A DNA stretch of 64,000 nucleotides from Bradyrhizobium sp. sBnM-33 (GTDB lineage: Bacteria; Pseudomonadota; Alphaproteobacteria; Rhizobiales; Xanthobacteraceae): contig NZ_CP136624.1 of assembly GCF_032917945.1 (NCBI RefSeq), forward strand, positions 5,890,001 through 5,954,000, written 5' to 3'. Below are positions 61,436 to 64,000 of the stretch, piece by piece. Within the stretch, counting starts at the first letter, position 1, and every line of letters starts with the position of its first letter. The position numbers and the translations under genes were made by a program. The notes under the pieces are model-generated. The model searched no databases. It was not told the DNA's origin and was given only the letters and a program-made list of their open reading frames with translations.

Positions 61436-61750
61436 TTACTCTCCTTCGAGTTCTTTCTTAAGATCGTGCAGCAGGCTGAGCCGCTGTCGTTCGAATTTCC
61501 GTACCCACCGCTCGTAGACCTCGTGAAGCGGCACAGGGTTGATGAAATGCAGCTTTTCGCGGCCGCGCCTGACCGTGCTCACCAGATTGGCCGCCTCCAG
61601 GATTTCGAGGTGCTGCGTCGCGGATTGCCGGGCCATGTCCAAGTTTTCGCAAAGCTGACCGAGCGTCTGCCCGTTCTTCTGACAAAGAAGATCAAGCAGC
61701 TTTCTGCGTGTCGGGTCGCCCAGCGCTTTGAAAACCTTGTCGGCCTGCAT
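61436..61750 (-). CDS. ArsR-family transcriptional regulator (module 2)
   Basis: A 104-residue winged helix regulator starting at 61750: ADKVFKALGDPTRRKLLDLL, the recognition part LCENLDMARQSATQHLEILE and the wing LVSTVRRGREKLHFINPVPL. No metal-binding Cys pair. The open frame continues upstream to 61837 but would run through the promoter. It controls its own operon through a 20-base palindrome at 61777-61796 (inferred from position). Confidence 0.93.
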   Translation of the reverse strand: MQADKVFKALGDPTRRKLLDLLCQKNGQTLGQLCENLDMARQSATQHLEILEAANLVSTVRRGREKLHFINPVPLHEVYERWVRKFERQRLSLLHDLKKELEGE

Positions 61751-61773
61751 CGGTCTCACTCTATGAAGAACAC

Positions 61774-61801
61774 AATATGCAGGTAAATACCTGCATGTCA
61801 A
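61774..61801 (-). promoter_or_regulatory. Promoter with ArsR operator between -35 and -10
   Basis: On the minus strand: TTGACA (-35, at 61796-61801), 16 bases, CATATT (-10, at 61774-61779). The spacer is filled by the inverted repeat whose plus-strand sequence is ATGCAGGTAAATACCTGCAT (61777-61796; 9-base perfect arms, 2-base centre). It lies 24 bases before the arsR start. Binding here must block RNA polymerase, so autorepression is likely. Confidence 0.8.
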
Positions 61802-61976
61802 GCAAGCGGGCAAACCCGCCATCAGTTCATTCGTCACCTTGCTGTGATGAGGGACGGTCGATCAGGACTGGCAACGGATCGCGACCGGATACGGCTGTTG
61901 CGGCCACGCTTCCATGGGCCATCGCAGCAAGCATCAGCGGTTGGCTGTGGATTCCAAGTCTGGCTGTGTACTGGGA

Positions 61977-64000
61977 CTATGGATCAGCGGACGTCGTGTC
62001 CGTGCGCTGACGCGATCGCACTTCTGCCGCCTGGATCGCGTGCCAGATGCGCGAGGGCGTCGCGGGCATGTCGAGATGGCGCACGCCGAGCGGCGCGAGC
62101 GCGTTCATCACGGCATTCATGATCGTGGCCGGTGCTGCGATGGCGCCGGCCTGACCGCTTCCCTTGACGCCGAGCCGGTTGGCACGGCTCGGAAAGTCAG
62201 TCGTGAGATCGCCCTCGAACGACGGAAGATCGCCTGCGCGCGGCAGCGCATAATCCATCAGCGAGCCCGACAGAATCTGCCCGGTTTCCGCATCGAACAG
62301 CGCGTGCTCCAACAACGCCTGGCCGATGCCTTGCGCTACGCCGCCATGCACCTGCCCCAGCGTCTGGCGGGGATCGAGCAGGCGGCCGTAATCGTCAAAG
62401 ATGACGTAGCGGTCGAGCCTCACCTCGCCGGTCGCAGGATCGATCTCGACCTCCGCGACATGGCAGCCGTTGGGAAAAGTGTAGCGATCGCAGAGATGGG
62501 TCGCCCGGTGCGCCAGGCCGGGCGCGACGTCGTCGCCGGCTAGCTGATAGGAAACGCGCGCCACCTCATCGAGGCTGATCTCCTGCGCGGTCGAAGCCAC
62601 GCGCAACTGGCCCGCTTCATACTGAACCGCATCCACGCCGGCCTGCAGCAGGCGCGCGGCAAGCCGCCGCGCGTTTTCGATCAGGCCTTCCGCCGCCATC
62701 AACAACGCTGTGCCGCCCTGGTGCATCGAGCGCGCCCCGCCATGGCCGCCGCCGGAATCAAGATCGTCCGTATCGCCCTGCCGAAACCGGAAGCGCTCCA
62801 GCGGCAGGCCGAGCGCGTCGGCCGCGATCCGGGCGTAGGTGGTCTCATGGCCTTGGCCATTGGAATGCGTGCCGACCTTCAGGTCGATCAGGCCGTCCTC
62901 ACCGAAACTCACCTCCGCCACTTCATTGGGCTGGCCGCGCGCTGTTTCGAGAAAGCAGGCAATCCCGAGACCACGCAGCCGGCCCAGCTTGCGCGAACTT
63001 CTCTGGCGCGCCTTGAAGCCCTCTGCGGCACCGGCGGCGTGATCGATCGCGTGGGCAAAGCTGCCCTGCTCGACCGAAAGTCCCATCGCGCTGCTGTAGG
63101 GAAAGTGACGCATGATGTTCTTGCGCCGCAGCTTCAGCGCATCCATCCCGAGCTCGGCGGCTGCGGTATCGATGCAGCGCTCGATCAGATAGTTCGCTTC
63201 CGGCTTGCCGGCGCCGCGATAGGCATCGACCGGTGTCGTATTGGTGAACACGCCCTTGGTCTCGAATGCGATCAGCGGAATGTCGTAGACGCCGCCCATC
63301 GCGCTTGCCATCGCCATGGTTGGCACGGCCGGCGCCACCGTCGAGACGTAGGCGCCGAGATTGGCGAACACCTTGGTGTCGAGCGCCAGGAAACGTCCAT
63401 CGCGATCGAGGGCCAGACGGGCCCTAATGATGCTGTCGCGGCCATGCGCGGAGCCGGTGAAATCCTCGCTGCGATCGCCGATCCACTTGACGGGACGGCC
63501 GAGCCGGCGCGCCGCCCACAGCACCAGCACCCATTCCGGATAGAGCACGTTCTTCATCCCGAAGCCGCCGCCGACATCGGGAATGCTGACGCGAAGCTTT
63601 TCCCGGCCGATGCGAAAAACACGGTCGGCGAGCAGATCGCGGATGGCGTGGGCGCCGGCGGCCGAGGCGGTCAGGTGCAGCCGGCCGCTTGCGGCATCGA
63701 ACTCCCCTATCGCACCGCGGGTCTCCAGCGGCGCGGCGACGACGCGGTTGTTGACCAGCTCGCATTCCACGACGTGGGCGGCGGCGCGGATCGCCGCTTC
63801 CACCGGGCTGATCTCGCCGCGGTTGAACTGAAACGCGATGTTGCCCGCAGCCTCCGGCCAGATCGACGGCGCGTCCGGCAGAATCGCCGCTGCGATCGAG
63901 ACGACCGGCGGCAGCGGCTCATAGTCGACCACGACGGCCTCGGCGGCATCGCGCGCGGCTTCGGCTGTTTCTGCAACCACGAACGCGACCGGCTCGCCGA
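61977..64000 (-). CDS. Xanthine dehydrogenase/CoxL-family molybdopterin-binding large subunit, cut by the window edge
   Basis: About 670 C-terminal residues of the large subunit of a molybdenum hydroxylase. Cofactor-site segments are in order: GGGFGMKNVLYPEWV, DAYRGAGKPEANYLIERCID, GTHSNGQGHETTYARI and, near the end, GVKGSGQAGAIAAPATIMNA. The active-site loop is AYRGAGKP, not the CO dehydrogenase type. The last motif usually reads GxGExG with a catalytic Glu; here it is Gln. The gene enters from beyond 64000 and its small and medium subunit genes are not in view. Substrate unknown. Confidence 0.9.
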   Translation of the reverse strand, partial: GEPVAFVVAETAEAARDAAEAVVVDYEPLPPVVSIAAAILPDAPSIWPEAAGNIAFQFNRGEISPVEAAIRAAAHVVECELVNNRVVAAPLETRGAIGEFDAASGRLHLTASAAGAHAIRDLLADRVFRIGREKLRVSIPDVGGGFGMKNVLYPEWVLVLWAARRLGRPVKWIGDRSEDFTGSAHGRDSIIRARLALDRDGRFLALDTKVFANLGAYVSTVAPAVPTMAMASAMGGVYDIPLIAFETKGVFTNTTPVDAYRGAGKPEANYLIERCIDTAAAELGMDALKLRRKNIMRHFPYSSAMGLSVEQGSFAHAIDHAAGAAEGFKARQRSSRKLGRLRGLGIACFLETARGQPNEVAEVSFGEDGLIDLKVGTHSNGQGHETTYARIAADALGLPLERFRFRQGDTDDLDSGGGHGGARSMHQGGTALLMAAEGLIENARRLAARLLQAGVDAVQYEAGQLRVASTAQEISLDEVARVSYQLAGDDVAPGLAHRATHLCDRYTFPNGCHVAEVEIDPATGEVRLDRYVIFDDYGRLLDPRQTLGQVHGGVAQGIGQALLEHALFDAETGQILSGSLMDYALPRAGDLPSFEGDLTTDFPSRANRLGVKGSGQAGAIAAPATIMNAVMNALAPLGVRHLDMPATPSRIWHAIQAAEVRSRQRTDTTSADP

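Noticed and set aside
61977-64000. Large subunit as CO dehydrogenase (coxL)
   Set aside because: The active-site loop reads AYRGAGKP and lacks the Cys of the CO dehydrogenase motif AYRCSFR.
1-64000. CRISPR arrays, tRNA or rRNA genes, prophage or IS elements
   Set aside because: Looked for on both strands by eye; no regular spacer-repeat series, cloverleaf-like sequence with a CCA end, transposase or phage structural gene was seen. A dedicated tRNA search could still find one in the gaps.

Overview
The window is chromosomal DNA from a high-GC alphaproteobacterium, most likely Bradyrhizobium or a close relative (Nitrobacteraceae). This rests on protein similarity recognised by eye (CreA, HdaA, the hdaA-ppk1-ppx order, small DUF6894-like proteins), on uniform GC-rich codon use, and on several families of short palindromic intergenic repeats typical of that group. 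I see no rRNA or tRNA gene, CRISPR array, prophage or insertion sequence. Most of the window is ordinary chromosome with a more accessory right third.

Layout. 1-13.2 kb: hotdog thioesterases, a cobalamin-binding-like protein, an M20 deacylase, a PNPOx-family gene interrupted by an in-frame TAG beside a divergent MocR/PdxR-type regulator, small secreted proteins (one frameshifted), CreA, a large L,D-transpeptidase, a glutathione peroxidase, a polysaccharide deacetylase and a frameshifted methyltransferase. 13.4-17.1 kb: a TRAP transporter (dctPQM) and DoxX. 17.4-28.6 kb: malic enzyme, a large AsmA/DUF945-like protein, aspS, selO, rnd and an autotransporter-barrel protein, with most of the palindromic repeats. 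28.9-37.1 kb: cspA with a strong terminator, a GST, purMN, a CDP-alcohol phosphatidyltransferase, hdaA, then ppk1-ppx behind a good PHO box. 37.1-40.6 kb: a second TRAP operon on the minus strand, bracketed by the true 3' end of ppx and a decayed second copy of that 3' end.

40.8-47.7 kb: a YiaW-like protein and a YiaV/HlyD-like protein followed by a Tat-exported beta-carbonic anhydrase, then a chemotaxis receptor, a methyltransferase and an FAD-dependent oxidoreductase. 47.9-55.6 kb: a copper/silver module with a Met/Cys-rich secreted protein, FixH-like protein, CusB, CusA and an unusual cytochrome c, all on the minus strand, divergent from an 18-Cys cytosolic copper-storage protein (Csp3 type). 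A relic of a second CusA C-terminus lies just downstream of the operon.

55.9-61.8 kb: two ArsR-SRPBCC modules (one with two DUF1801 proteins, one with a GFA-family protein and a near-perfect operator between -35 and -10), a Crp/Fnr regulator and several small stress-type proteins, including a 41-aa gene coupled by a TTGA overlap to a TTG-started neighbour. The right edge cuts a molybdenum hydroxylase large subunit whose usual catalytic Glu is Gln.

No wholly new defence or metabolic system is evident. The best leads are the ppx-flanked TRAP block, the copper module with cytochrome c plus Csp3, the transporter-subunit/periplasmic carbonic anhydrase cluster, and the directly readable control sites (PHO box, ArsR operator, dctP-dctQ hairpins).
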